Assembly (NCBI GenBank): GCA_945878405.1
Contig: CAMCTJ010000009.1
Span: 59,379 to 123,378 of the forward strand
DNA from: Bdellovibrio sp. ZAP7
Lineage (GTDB): Bacteria; Bdellovibrionota; FAC87; UBA2466
Length of the DNA stretch: 64,000 nt
Direction: 5' to 3'
The translations under genes were made by a program, and so were the position numbers. Below, piece after piece: positions 49,302-58,516 of the stretch; within the stretch, counting starts at the first letter, position 1; every line of letters begins with the position of its first letter. The notes beneath the pieces are model-generated. The model saw nothing but the letters and a program-made list of their open reading frames with translations, was not told where the DNA came from and searched no databases.

Positions 49302-49934
49302 ATGAACCTAGAAACACAAAGAAAAGTTGGCATTTTAGAAGGTGATCTTGCAATGCGAAAGCTCTTGCAGGATCTTCTCAACAAAGAGGGCTATGGCGTA
49401 GCCGTTTTTTCTAGTCCGGAAGAACTAGAGAACGCCGATCCTACTATGGATGCAATGGTTGCCTCGGTTACCATGCTTGCTGGGGATGGACCGTTAAGTC
49501 TTGAAGGAATTAAAAAAAACCGACCCGAGATGGCAATCGTATTGATTCCGACGGCTCACGAAGTGGAGAAAGCAAGAGAGCTAGTAGGAAAAGGAGCTTT
49601 CAGTTTGGTGAGTAGGCCCTTCCAACCTTGGGAACTCTTACACAGAATTCGCAGAGCTTGCGAGTTATCGGAAGTAAGACGACAAAATCAATGGCTTCGA
49701 AGAAAAGAAATTAAAGAAGCGAATGGTGAAGTCCGAAGCATCATCGAAGACGAACCTACTCTTGATGAGTTGGAGAAGAGGTACATTGAGATTGTTCTTA
49801 AAAAAACAGGGGGCAGAAAGGATAAGGCTTCCAAACTGCTAGGAATCAACCGAAGAACCCTTTACCGAAAAGAACGGGAATATGGTTGGGTAGCTACCTA
49901 TCCCAATCAACCTTTGAGCCGCGTGGCTCACTAA
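49302..49934 (+). CDS. Pseudo-receiver + Fis-type HTH regulator (NtrC-like without AAA+ domain)
   Basis: Receiver-like fold with substituted acidic/phospho-acceptor positions; C-terminal GGRKDKASKLLGINRRTLYRKEREYG Fis HTH; SD GGAGG before ATG 49302. Confidence 0.78.
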   Translation: MNLETQRKVGILEGDLAMRKLLQDLLNKEGYGVAVFSSPEELENADPTMDAMVASVTMLAGDGPLSLEGIKKNRPEMAIVLIPTAHEVEKARELVGKGAFSLVSRPFQPWELLHRIRRACELSEVRRQNQWLRRKEIKEANGEVRSIIEDEPTLDELEKRYIEIVLKKTGGRKDKASKLLGINRRTLYRKEREYGWVATYPNQPLSRVAH

Positions 49935-49956
49935 TCGGACTTAGTTAGTCGAAATA

Positions 49957-49991
49957 GAAAGGGCCCGGGTGTTTCCACCCAGGCCCTTTTT
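49957..49991 (+). terminator. Rho-independent terminator
   Basis: AAAGGGCCcGGGTGtttcCACCCaGGCCCTTTTTCT. Confidence 0.88.
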
Positions 49992-50005
49992 CTACGAACC
50001 TCGAA

Positions 50006-50725
50006 CTATTCTAGATCAACGAGCTTGTTGATAGCCTGTCCGTTCAGAGATCGGACATGAAGCATGTACACGCCATTCTTCACATTATCATTTAGCTCAA
50101 CTGTCTTTAAGAAACGGACTTTCTCAGGAGAGCAAGAGATGTCTGCTTTTCGTTCCAGTACTGGCTGAACGATGATGACATCGTTAGCTACATTTACTTT
50201 GATTTCTTGGAAGTCAGAGCATCTATCGCCAAAGCTTCCAGCGATAGCCAGCATGTGCTTGCCTGTTTCTTCATCTTTAACCACGTAAGCATCGCTTACA
50301 GGTGCGTAGGTGAAGTCATCTGGACCAGCGCTGGTGCCGACATTGACAGGAAGTTCGGCCAAAGCCTTACCCGTCTGAGAATCGACTACTTTGTAATTTC
50401 CTGAAGGAATAATCCCCACATCGACGATTTCAGAGAAAGGAACCAACATTTGCAAGCAAACTCCGCTATACAGGTAAGCTTGCTGTTGGACTGTAATGGT
50501 CTTATTTTCTGCATCAACTTTCAACGCGTGAGGACCCACTTTGTAGCAAGTGTTTTTAAAGGTTCCTGCAACAGCAATTTGAATGCGATCGTTGTCATCG
50601 AACCCAAGTGGGATATAGGCCTTTGTGAGGGCCGTTTCGACGGTTTTAGGGGCGTTTGGGCTTGGGTTAGCAATTGCTAATCCACAGACCGCCAAGAAAC
50701 TGAGAGCGGTTAATTTAAGGTTCAT
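50006..50725 (-). CDS. Hypothetical secreted protein
   Basis: Signal peptide MNLKLTALSFLAVCGLAIANP; two similar halves suggested (AGTFKNTCYKVGPHALKVD / AGSFGDRCSDFQEIKVNV). Confidence 0.65.
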   Translation of the reverse strand: MNLKLTALSFLAVCGLAIANPSPNAPKTVETALTKAYIPLGFDDNDRIQIAVAGTFKNTCYKVGPHALKVDAENKTITVQQQAYLYSGVCLQMLVPFSEIVDVGIIPSGNYKVVDSQTGKALAELPVNVGTSAGPDDFTYAPVSDAYVVKDEETGKHMLAIAGSFGDRCSDFQEIKVNVANDVIIVQPVLERKADISCSPEKVRFLKTVELNDNVKNGVYMLHVRSLNGQAINKLVDLE

Positions 50726-50889
50726 TTTTCTTCTCCTATTTTCTGAGAGGTTGCCTCTCACTTTCTTTGTATGCCTGTTTATAGCGGATTTCAACTAAAC
50801 ACCAAAATACATTTTAGCCGAATGAAGTTGACCGTTTTTGTCACCCGAGAGAAACTTAGAAAGTTGGTTTTTTTAAAAAGGAGAAACGA

Positions 50890-51546
50890 ATGTTACAAAA
50901 ATTGTCACTCATACTTTTCTTATTGGTTTCACCCATCTATGCAGCTTCCCTTGTGGAGTTCTCTGGAAGTCCAACAGAACTTAAAGATTCGGGGAAGAGC
51001 ATGACTGATACGGGAAGAATCGTGAAAGTATTTCCGGGCGCCACGGTTACTAAGGGTAAAGACAAAATGGAATTGAAAATGACCGGAGCTGGAATCAGGT
51101 GGAAGACAGTCGCAATCATGGACATCAATGTCTATGCAGCTGCTCATTATCTTGATTCCGCTGCTGTTATGAACAAACAAAATCCCATTGAGAGTGTTGC
51201 AAACTCAAAAGCTAAAGTGATGCACATGACTTTTTTTAGGTCGCTTACTTCAAAAGAAATTGGGGATGCTTTAAAAGCTGCACTCGAAAAAAACGGGGTG
51301 GATCTTAATGCTCCTCACATGAAAAACTTCTTTGGACAGTTTGAGTTTTCTATGTCACCAGGGGATTCAATGACTCTTATTGGAACTAAACTTCCCAATG
51401 GAGAAGAAGAGTTAGTCCTCGAAGCTCCGGGAAAAGTCATCAAGGGGCAGGGGAAAAATCTAGCGACTGATGTTTGGAAAGGATACTTAGGAACTCCAGT
51501 CGATAAAGGATTAGAAGATCTCAAAAATAAATTAGTTGGAAATTAA
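50890..51546 (+). CDS. Chalcone isomerase-like domain secreted protein
   Basis: MTGAGIRWKTVAIMDINVYAAAHYL, KVMHMTFFRSLTSKEIGDALKAALEKNG, FEFSMSPGDSMTLIG: chalcone isomerase-like family pattern. Confidence 0.8.
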   Translation: MLQKLSLILFLLVSPIYAASLVEFSGSPTELKDSGKSMTDTGRIVKVFPGATVTKGKDKMELKMTGAGIRWKTVAIMDINVYAAAHYLDSAAVMNKQNPIESVANSKAKVMHMTFFRSLTSKEIGDALKAALEKNGVDLNAPHMKNFFGQFEFSMSPGDSMTLIGTKLPNGEEELVLEAPGKVIKGQGKNLATDVWKGYLGTPVDKGLEDLKNKLVGN

Positions 51547-51622
51547 GATGGGGCATACCTCTTGCTCTGAGATGTGAGTAAGACAGGAGAAAAGCTCAGA
51601 GAGCGGTTCTCTTGAAGCAGAA

Positions 51623-51664
51623 AGCCGTGCAAAAGAAGATCGTCCGATTTTGTTTTGCACGGCT
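51623..51664. repeat. Long near-perfect inverted repeat/hairpin
   Basis: AGCCGTGCAAAA (51623-51634) pairs perfectly with TTTTGCACGGCT (51653-51664); the loop itself can pair further (AAGATC/GATTTT with GTCC loop). Confidence 0.85.
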
Positions 51665-51699
51665 CTCCTGTCGCAACATCCTTAGTAAGAGGTAAATCC

Positions 51700-52224
51700 A
51701 TGAATCTAAAACGCACCAGTCTCATACTGCTCATCATCGGCTTTTTTGTAGCGGGACTCACCCCGCTTTCATATGCATCTGATCAGGGCGAAGCGCGCCC
51801 CCATCCAGAGATCAAAAAAGGAACCATCTTTGAGATGGCGAAGCAGTCGGGTAAGTTTACGATTCTGTTGAAGGCTTTAGAAATTACTGGCCTTACAGAA
51901 GAGTTACAGAAAGAAGGGTCAATCACAGTGCTTGCTCCTACGGACGACGCTTTCAGACGTATGTCCGAGGGGGAACGAGAAGATCTGTTAAATGACAAAG
52001 AGTATCTGAAAGATCTCATTCTTATGCATGTGATCGACGGCGCAGTTAAATTGAAAGATGCTGTGGCTCGAGAAAAGATCATTTCCAAAGAAGGGGATGA
52101 GCTGTTTTTCTACACAGATGCTGCAGGAACTTTTGTGAACGATTCAAAAGTGATCATGGCAGACGTTGAAGCTACCAATGGAGTCGTGCACGTGATTGAT
52201 ACCGTGCTGTTTCCTTGGAAGTGA
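51700..52224 (+). CDS. Fasciclin (FAS1) domain secreted protein
   Basis: TGLTEELQKEGSITVLAPTDDAFRRM ... LMHVIDGAVKLKDAV ... NGVVHVIDTVLFPW. Confidence 0.92.
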   Translation: MNLKRTSLILLIIGFFVAGLTPLSYASDQGEARPHPEIKKGTIFEMAKQSGKFTILLKALEITGLTEELQKEGSITVLAPTDDAFRRMSEGEREDLLNDKEYLKDLILMHVIDGAVKLKDAVAREKIISKEGDELFFYTDAAGTFVNDSKVIMADVEATNGVVHVIDTVLFPWK

Positions 52225-52251
52225 GTTGACGTAGACTAAATCTAGTAAAAT

Positions 52252-52292
52252 AAAAACCCCCGTGCGGTTCGAGACCGAGCGGGGGTTTTTTT
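52252..52292 (+). terminator. Rho-independent terminator (bidirectional in form)
   Basis: AAAAACCCCCG...CGGGGGTTTTTTT with inner CGGT/ACCG stem. Confidence 0.9.
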
Positions 52293-52307
52293 GTTTCTGT
52301 GAACAGA

Positions 52308-54155
52308 TTATTGCTTAGTCATCTTAAAGAGCATTCGCATTTCGCCAATACCCAACTGTTGACCTGAAGTAGCGTCTGCAGCTGCTGCAACGCAAGCTGT
52401 CTTACTATCAGCTAAACTCGTCTCCTGAACGAATTTGATGATCATGTGTGTTGTATCGATCTTCGATACGGTAATGGTGTTCTTTGCTTTAGTTCGACAA
52501 GAAAGCCAAGAACTTCCATTAGCGTCCCGCACTTGAACCCCTCGGAAATCGTCCTCGTATTGAGTGAAAGTCACAATATCCGTCGAGAGGTAAGTTGCTT
52601 TTTCCGTCAGCGCCATATTCATCGGGCGTCCAGGGCCGTCATTAAGAAGGAAATCAGCAGGAGTGGTTGCGCTCCAATCCGTTCTGATTTGTCGAAGACA
52701 TGCGGTTGCTGGAGCACTTTGCGCGTTTTGCCAGAAATAGTTGGCATAGCACTGAAGCTGTTGAAGTTCTTTGCCCGCATTTCCCCCAGTAACTAAGCTG
52801 GAACAGGGAGAGCCTTGTGATAAGAGAGTCTCAGGCATGACGGGTCCGTTATGAGCGGTATCGTCAACGACATTGAAAGCTCCCCAAGTTCCACCGCAAG
52901 TAAGAGTCGTTGGGCTACCGACACTAGGAGTATAAGGAACTGAGCAAGTGTTACCATTTAGCGTCTTGCCATCAAAAGTAACTTGCGAGTTTGTACAATT
53001 AGATGAGGCACCCCAATTCAAATGAGACCAATCATCTGGTTGGACGGGCGAGCCAGAGGAATCTGTGCAGCCCCCCCCTAAACTCAGCGAGTAATGGCCA
53101 GCCCCATCTAGGCACTTGTAAGCTGTCTGTCCTCCACTGCTTACTGAAAAGCAATTCATCAGCGGCCAAGAGGAAGTGGCTTGGTTGTCTTTCCAACCCC
53201 CAGTGATGGTGTGAGTTACAGAGGAATTATCTACGTAGGAGGGGGAATAAGCGAAAGGTTGGTGAAGCATGGAAGTGTCGCTACTAAAATCGATATGACC
53301 ATAAGCTTTTGCCTGAGCTTCGTCGAAACCAAGAGTTCCCTGGGTACCGTTTCCGCAGGCTTTGAAAGTATCTTCGGACATCCAAATGCTCAAAACGAAC
53401 GCATCGTCAGTTCCTGTAGTTCCATTACAGGTTCCGCCTGATGCAAAAGTGCTCGCATCCGCAGCTGTTTGGCAGGTTGAATCGGGAGTGAATTTTTTGC
53501 CCACAGTTCTTTTGATGTAGATGCTTTCTCCTGTTTGAGGACCATGGCAGTCAGGGGTTCCGGGAGCACAAGGACCGATATAGCCAGGGGGCAAAGCGAA
53601 ATCGACTGCTCCTATGGACCAAAGACCTGTTGGATCAAAAGCTTCAGCTGCTGTGACGGAAGCCCCAGTGGTCGAAACGCCGACTGAGGTCGCATCTACT
53701 GTAATTTGACCACCAGAGACACTAACTGTGCCGACATCTTTTGATTCGCTGAAGGCAACCGTATCTACCTTCTGGGAACCGCCTCCAAAGCTCTTCTCAT
53801 TGGAGTTTTCATATAAAAATGTACCAAGAACTCCATTTCCAGAATCGAGAACGCTACAAGTTAAGCCAGATCCAGAAACGGAACTTAAATCTACGCTAAA
53901 AGTACCATCGCCTCCAACAGATCCAGAGACAACTGTAGGTGGATTATCGGCTGTGGAACAGGAGACAGAGCTCGCAGTTCCGGTTTGTAATTCAAAGTCT
54001 CGAGCCAAACTTCTTAGGCGAGAAGATAAGGTGCCGCTAAAGGAGACTGCACTTCCACCGCCTCCTCCAGCACTTGATGAACATCCATTAAGGAAAGTGG
54101 TTGCACTCACTAGCATCGCTATTGTTGATAACTTAACTGTTTTTCTCAGAAACAT
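52308..54155 (-). CDS. Large Cys-rich hypothetical lipoprotein
   Basis: Signal peptide/lipobox LVSATTFLNGCSSSAGGGGG; many cysteines; no recognised domain. Start M at 54155 preferred. Confidence 0.7.
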   Translation of the reverse strand: MFLRKTVKLSTIAMLVSATTFLNGCSSSAGGGGGSAVSFSGTLSSRLRSLARDFELQTGTASSVSCSTADNPPTVVSGSVGGDGTFSVDLSSVSGSGLTCSVLDSGNGVLGTFLYENSNEKSFGGGSQKVDTVAFSESKDVGTVSVSGGQITVDATSVGVSTTGASVTAAEAFDPTGLWSIGAVDFALPPGYIGPCAPGTPDCHGPQTGESIYIKRTVGKKFTPDSTCQTAADASTFASGGTCNGTTGTDDAFVLSIWMSEDTFKACGNGTQGTLGFDEAQAKAYGHIDFSSDTSMLHQPFAYSPSYVDNSSVTHTITGGWKDNQATSSWPLMNCFSVSSGGQTAYKCLDGAGHYSLSLGGGCTDSSGSPVQPDDWSHLNWGASSNCTNSQVTFDGKTLNGNTCSVPYTPSVGSPTTLTCGGTWGAFNVVDDTAHNGPVMPETLLSQGSPCSSLVTGGNAGKELQQLQCYANYFWQNAQSAPATACLRQIRTDWSATTPADFLLNDGPGRPMNMALTEKATYLSTDIVTFTQYEDDFRGVQVRDANGSSWLSCRTKAKNTITVSKIDTTHMIIKFVQETSLADSKTACVAAAADATSGQQLGIGEMRMLFKMTKQ

Positions 54156-54271
54156 GCGGTAAGTCTCCTGAACATGTGAAGGTTTCATTGTCTATCGGAG
54201 GGAGTGATGGGAAAACTTAAGCTTCACACCGCGTTGAATTGTGAAGTTTTGTTTGCCGCGAGAAGACTAGG

Positions 54272-55327
54272 TTAGGCAGTCGTGGTACTAGAGCCTGCGA
54301 GTGTGAGATACGGAGTCATGTACTTGTCGTAGAAATCCTGCCGATAGTCTCGATAAGAAGTGATTCCACCGATCGCGTGATAAAAGCGAATAAAGTACCA
54401 AGCATAGTCCAGTTGATACGGTTGGAATCCCGCCCGCGCTCCATTTGGATAAAGGTGGTGATTGTTATGCCATTCACCTGTGACCAGCCCCGGCCATAAT
54501 TGATTGATGGAAAGATCATTACGATTGAAATCAATTCCCTCTTTTCGTTTATCTTTGCCTCCGCCATGGCCATCGTAGTTAAACGTACGAATGCCGAACG
54601 CCCAAACTGCGCAGGAAGCAAAAATCGCAAACGCCAACGGTGCGCCCCCCAGAAGATAAAAAGCTGCAAACCAAAAGCCCCAATTACAAGCGAATTCCAA
54701 AACGGTGAAGAAAGGATTGCAAATGGAACCCCATTTTAAATACTCCTGGTAGGAATTGCAGCGCAGTCCCGTGTGGTTCATCATAGCAGTCACTTTTAAA
54801 TATTCGGCTTCGGTCAGATCTTTTCGAATGGGTTGATGGATAGCATCTGCCAAGAAACAATAGAGCCAGCCTCCGTGAACATTATAAGGATCGCCTGGTT
54901 TCTCAGAAATCTGGTGGTGCACATAATGAGATACGACATAAATTTCATCTGGAATGATTTTTACAACTGCGTACTTCACAAAAAAACGAGCAAAGGCATT
55001 TCGAAATTTATAGGCACGATGGGTTGAATACCGGTGATACCAAATAGTGCCATGAGTGCCCAAGATGACCATGCTGTAAATAAAGCCCACAAAAAACAGC
55101 GGCCAGGAAAAATACTTTGCGAAAAAAACGAAAAACGGAATGACCAACGAAAATGTGCTGGCCCATCCAAAAAAAGTTAGCCAGTTTTTTCTGTTAGAGA
55201 ACGGATTAAATCTGAACCAAAACTCACGGATGAGTTCGCCCGTGGTCGGTTTATAAAAAACGCCCTGTTGCTCGTAACCATAACGGGGCGGCTCTAGGAC
55301 GCGATTAAGAAATGTCGTTGGTTGCAT
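54272..55327 (-). CDS. Fatty acid desaturase (delta-9 acyl-CoA desaturase-like)
   Basis: His boxes HRYSTHR, HYVHHQ, HNNHH with TM segments. Confidence 0.88.
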   Translation of the reverse strand: MQPTTFLNRVLEPPRYGYEQQGVFYKPTTGELIREFWFRFNPFSNRKNWLTFFGWASTFSLVIPFFVFFAKYFSWPLFFVGFIYSMVILGTHGTIWYHRYSTHRAYKFRNAFARFFVKYAVVKIIPDEIYVVSHYVHHQISEKPGDPYNVHGGWLYCFLADAIHQPIRKDLTEAEYLKVTAMMNHTGLRCNSYQEYLKWGSICNPFFTVLEFACNWGFWFAAFYLLGGAPLAFAIFASCAVWAFGIRTFNYDGHGGGKDKRKEGIDFNRNDLSINQLWPGLVTGEWHNNHHLYPNGARAGFQPYQLDYAWYFIRFYHAIGGITSYRDYRQDFYDKYMTPYLTLAGSSTTTA

Positions 55328-55445
55328 CTGTCTCAGTACTATCCCACTGAAATGGGGAATTGCCCAGAAAACAATGGAATAGCGGCCGATTTTAAGGAAA
55401 GCCGCTGTTCTTTAGGGAATCCGCGAGCTATTCTACGCCCCAATC

Positions 55446-57269
55446 GTGGCAATTTTACTGACAGCAAAGGAAATCCAGCATTCGTTTGGGGTGCGCCCAC
55501 TCTTTAAAGGCCTTAATTTCGTTATTGAAAGTAAGGATCGCGCGGGGCTCATCGGACCCAATGGAGCTGGGAAATCGACTCTTTTAAAGATTCTTTCCGG
55601 AAAAATAACCCAAGAAGACGGCGAGCTCTCTTTAAAAAAGGGACTTAAAGTTGGGTTTCTCGAACAGACCCCTAGTCTTGATTTAAATTCTACGATTGAA
55701 GAGACTATTTTGTCCGGCTCCGAGGATCCTTTCTCGAGCGAAGCGCATGCTCTGGCATTGGAATGGATGGGGAAACTTGGACTGGATTCCCAAGGCTACT
55801 CGGCAGAAACGCCTCTCAACCAGCTCTCTGGTGGCTGGCAAAAGAAAGTAGCGTTAGCACGAGAATTGATAAAAGAGCCCGAGCTTCTTTTACTTGATGA
55901 ACCCACTAACCATTTGGATATTGAAAGCATCTTATGGCTTGAAGAGCTCATTCAAAGAGCTCCTTTTGCCGTAGTAGTAATTACGCACGATCGCGTTTTT
56001 TTGCAAAATATCACCAATCGTATTTTTGAATTGAACCCTGTATATCCCCAAGGTGTTCTTGCGGTGAGCGGCGATTATGCAACTTACCTTGAGCTTCGTG
56101 AATCTCAACTAACCCAGCAAAAAACCGAGGAAGTGACGCTCAAGAATAAATTACGGCGAGAAACCGAGTGGCTGAAAAGGGGTGCAAAAGCCCGCACGAC
56201 TAAGCAACAGGCGCGAATCCAGCGTGCCCACGAACTCATGGATGATGTCGAAGAACTTGAATTCAGAAATAGAAAAAGAGAGGTCTCTTTAGATTTTCAG
56301 TCAGCTCAGAAACAACCCAACCGACTCATTGAAGCCCGAAACATCTCCAAATCGTTCGCAGGAAAATCTCTCGTTACAGATTTCAGTCTATTTATTGGGC
56401 CCGGAAGCCGGGTGGGGCTTTTGGGGAGAAATGGCTGTGGAAAATCGACGTTGATTCGCTGTCTCTTAGGGGAAGAGACTATCGACAGCGGGGCGATCCT
56501 AAGAGCCGAAAACCTTTCAGTAGCTTATTTCGAACAAAAAAGAGAATCGTTAGACTTAAGTCTCAGTGTTCAAAAGACCCTCTGTCCCGGAGGCGATAGC
56601 GTTATTTATCGGGGGCGGCCCATTCATATTCGAAGTTATTTGGACCGCTTTCTTTTTTCACGGGAGCAAATTGAATTACCAGTAGGTAAGTTATCCGGCG
56701 GCGAACAGTCTCGACTATTGCTTGCTCGGTTGATGTTGAAAGAAGCAAAAGTCTTGGTATTGGATGAACCAACCAATGATCTGGATATTGAAACCCTGGA
56801 CGTTTTGGAAGGTTGCCTCACAGATTTTGAAGGGGCCGTGATACTTGTTACTCATGATCGGTATTTTTTAGATCAAGTGGCAAACCAGATCATTGCCTTT
56901 CCGGATGTCCAGCAGGTGCAGAGACGCTTGGAAAAGTTCGCAGATCTTTCCCAATGGGAAGCTTGGCACAGCCAGCATCTTGCTTCGCTTAAAGCAACAA
57001 CTCCCAAAGCCCCTAAGACTGAAGGCGCCAATCCTAAAAAACGAAAATTAAGTTACAACGAAACTCGTGAGCTTTCCTCGATGGAAGATACGATTCAAAA
57101 AGCCGAAGCTAAAATAGCAGAAATTGAAAAAGAACTAACGAATCCTCAAATCCAATCACAGTCACTTAAATTGACGGAGCTTTATCAGAAACTCCATGAT
57201 GCCCAGGAAGCACTCGAGAAACTCTACGCTCGATGGGCTGAGTTAGAAGCTATTACGAATCAAGTATGA
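55446..57269 (+). CDS. ABC-F family ATPase (Uup-like)
   Basis: Duplicated ABC domains: GPNGAGKSTLLKIL/LSGGWQKKVALARELI and GRNGCGKSTLIRCLLG/LSGGEQSRLLLARLM; C-terminal coiled coil. Confidence 0.93.
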   Translation: MAILLTAKEIQHSFGVRPLFKGLNFVIESKDRAGLIGPNGAGKSTLLKILSGKITQEDGELSLKKGLKVGFLEQTPSLDLNSTIEETILSGSEDPFSSEAHALALEWMGKLGLDSQGYSAETPLNQLSGGWQKKVALARELIKEPELLLLDEPTNHLDIESILWLEELIQRAPFAVVVITHDRVFLQNITNRIFELNPVYPQGVLAVSGDYATYLELRESQLTQQKTEEVTLKNKLRRETEWLKRGAKARTTKQQARIQRAHELMDDVEELEFRNRKREVSLDFQSAQKQPNRLIEARNISKSFAGKSLVTDFSLFIGPGSRVGLLGRNGCGKSTLIRCLLGEETIDSGAILRAENLSVAYFEQKRESLDLSLSVQKTLCPGGDSVIYRGRPIHIRSYLDRFLFSREQIELPVGKLSGGEQSRLLLARLMLKEAKVLVLDEPTNDLDIETLDVLEGCLTDFEGAVILVTHDRYFLDQVANQIIAFPDVQQVQRRLEKFADLSQWEAWHSQHLASLKATTPKAPKTEGANPKKRKLSYNETRELSSMEDTIQKAEAKIAEIEKELTNPQIQSQSLKLTELYQKLHDAQEALEKLYARWAELEAITNQV

Positions 57270-58516
57270 GCAGGCTTGGAGTCTGCCAGCACTTCCCAGA
57301 CTGTTTCCTTTTTGTTTCCGGCTTGGAGACGAAGCCAAAGGGGCTTGAGTTCTGATTTAAAACTAAAAAAACCTGACCGAGCTTTTCCGGTGAGCTCCTT
57401 GTCATAATCTCTTCGTAAATATCTCCGTTTTACTGATAGCGATTCCCCGCCTGTTTCAAAAGTCTCCCAATGATCTTTTAAATAGCCCTGCCAGGGTTTC
57501 ATTAACACGATTTCTTTGAGTTGGTGTCGTTGGGCCCATTCTTGAACTCTGTCAAAAAGAATTCCCTCAGAAAATAATTCAACTGGGGATGAAAAAAATA
57601 CAGAAGTTCGTGCGAGAGTATCCTTAAGCGCCATCTGATTATACTGGTGCACTCGGTTGCTTCTTTCTCCGGGAAATAAAATGAGCTTAGGATCTAGAAT
57701 AGCGACGGTTGAGGGACGGAAATTACCCCAATCAAGGGTTTCGACTGAAAAATCTTCGGAGTGAAGGATAAAGCCAGTCTTTGCTGGTGTGGGACGGAAG
57801 GGGACAAACCGTTCGTTGGCTAACTGAATCGAAGCAGGTGAATGAGAAACGGGTGAAGGGTTTTCATTTAATATCCCATCAGGAAAAAATCGACCCTCCG
57901 TAAAAGTGTAAATGTTTTTCGCGGTAGCAATGTAGTGTTTACCAGGAGTGTGAAGTCCTGCGACCCACCTCCAAGAGAGAGTGTTTGAAGCTGAGTCAAA
58001 ATCGCAGAGCTCTTCTTCGAAAAGATGAGCTCCCAGTTCCCACGGAAGCGCTAAAGTGAAAATCCAAATCGAAGCAAACCACATTCTTGCGTGATTGTGT
58101 AGATAACCCGTTTCTTGAAGTTCTTTTCGCCAGTAATCAAAACATTCAATGCCGGTTTTTCCGGAGAGTGCTTCAGCATATCGAGGAAAATCCCGCCGTT
58201 TTTCCGCCTTAATAGTTTGTTGATATTCATGCCAAATGTTTGAACGGAGTTCGAGCCACGACTTCCAGTAACTTCTCCAGAGGACTTCTTGGGAAAACTT
58301 CTCTGAAGCTTCCAAGGAGTGAAGATGAGAAACTGCTTGAAGCACTTCTTTTTCTGAAATGAGACGCCTCTGGATAGCCGCCGAAAGAAGGCTCACATTT
58401 TCCCTTGAGCTGGGGCCCCTATCGTAGTTTCGTTCCAGTGCGTACTGACGAGCCGTTTGAGGGGCAAAGCATTCTAATTGTTCCAGCGCCTCTTTTCGTG
58501 TGTTGGGCAAAGTCAT
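57260..58516 (-). CDS. Photolyase/cryptochrome-family FAD-binding domain protein, FAD domain at N-terminus
   Basis: QEVLWRSYWKSWLE, GIECFDYWRKELQETGYLHNHARMWFASIWIFTLALPWELGAHLFEEELCDFDSASNTLSWRWVAG resemble photolyase FAD-binding domain motifs. Confidence 0.78.
   Translation of the reverse strand: MTLPNTRKEALEQLECFAPQTARQYALERNYDRGPSSRENVSLLSAAIQRRLISEKEVLQAVSHLHSLEASEKFSQEVLWRSYWKSWLELRSNIWHEYQQTIKAEKRRDFPRYAEALSGKTGIECFDYWRKELQETGYLHNHARMWFASIWIFTLALPWELGAHLFEEELCDFDSASNTLSWRWVAGLHTPGKHYIATAKNIYTFTEGRFFPDGILNENPSPVSHSPASIQLANERFVPFRPTPAKTGFILHSEDFSVETLDWGNFRPSTVAILDPKLILFPGERSNRVHQYNQMALKDTLARTSVFFSSPVELFSEGILFDRVQEWAQRHQLKEIVLMKPWQGYLKDHWETFETGGESLSVKRRYLRRDYDKELTGKARSGFFSFKSELKPLWLRLQAGNKKETVWEVLADSKPAHT

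Noticed and set aside
52263-52280. tRNA-like GGTTCGAGACC (T-arm-like) sequence
   Set aside because: It is the inner part of a rho-independent terminator hairpin; no acceptor or anticodon arms around it.
53728-54162. 144-aa plus-strand ORF antisense to the large lipoprotein gene
   Set aside because: Long antisense frame explained by Gly/Ser-rich codons of the lipoprotein; no initiation signal or domain.
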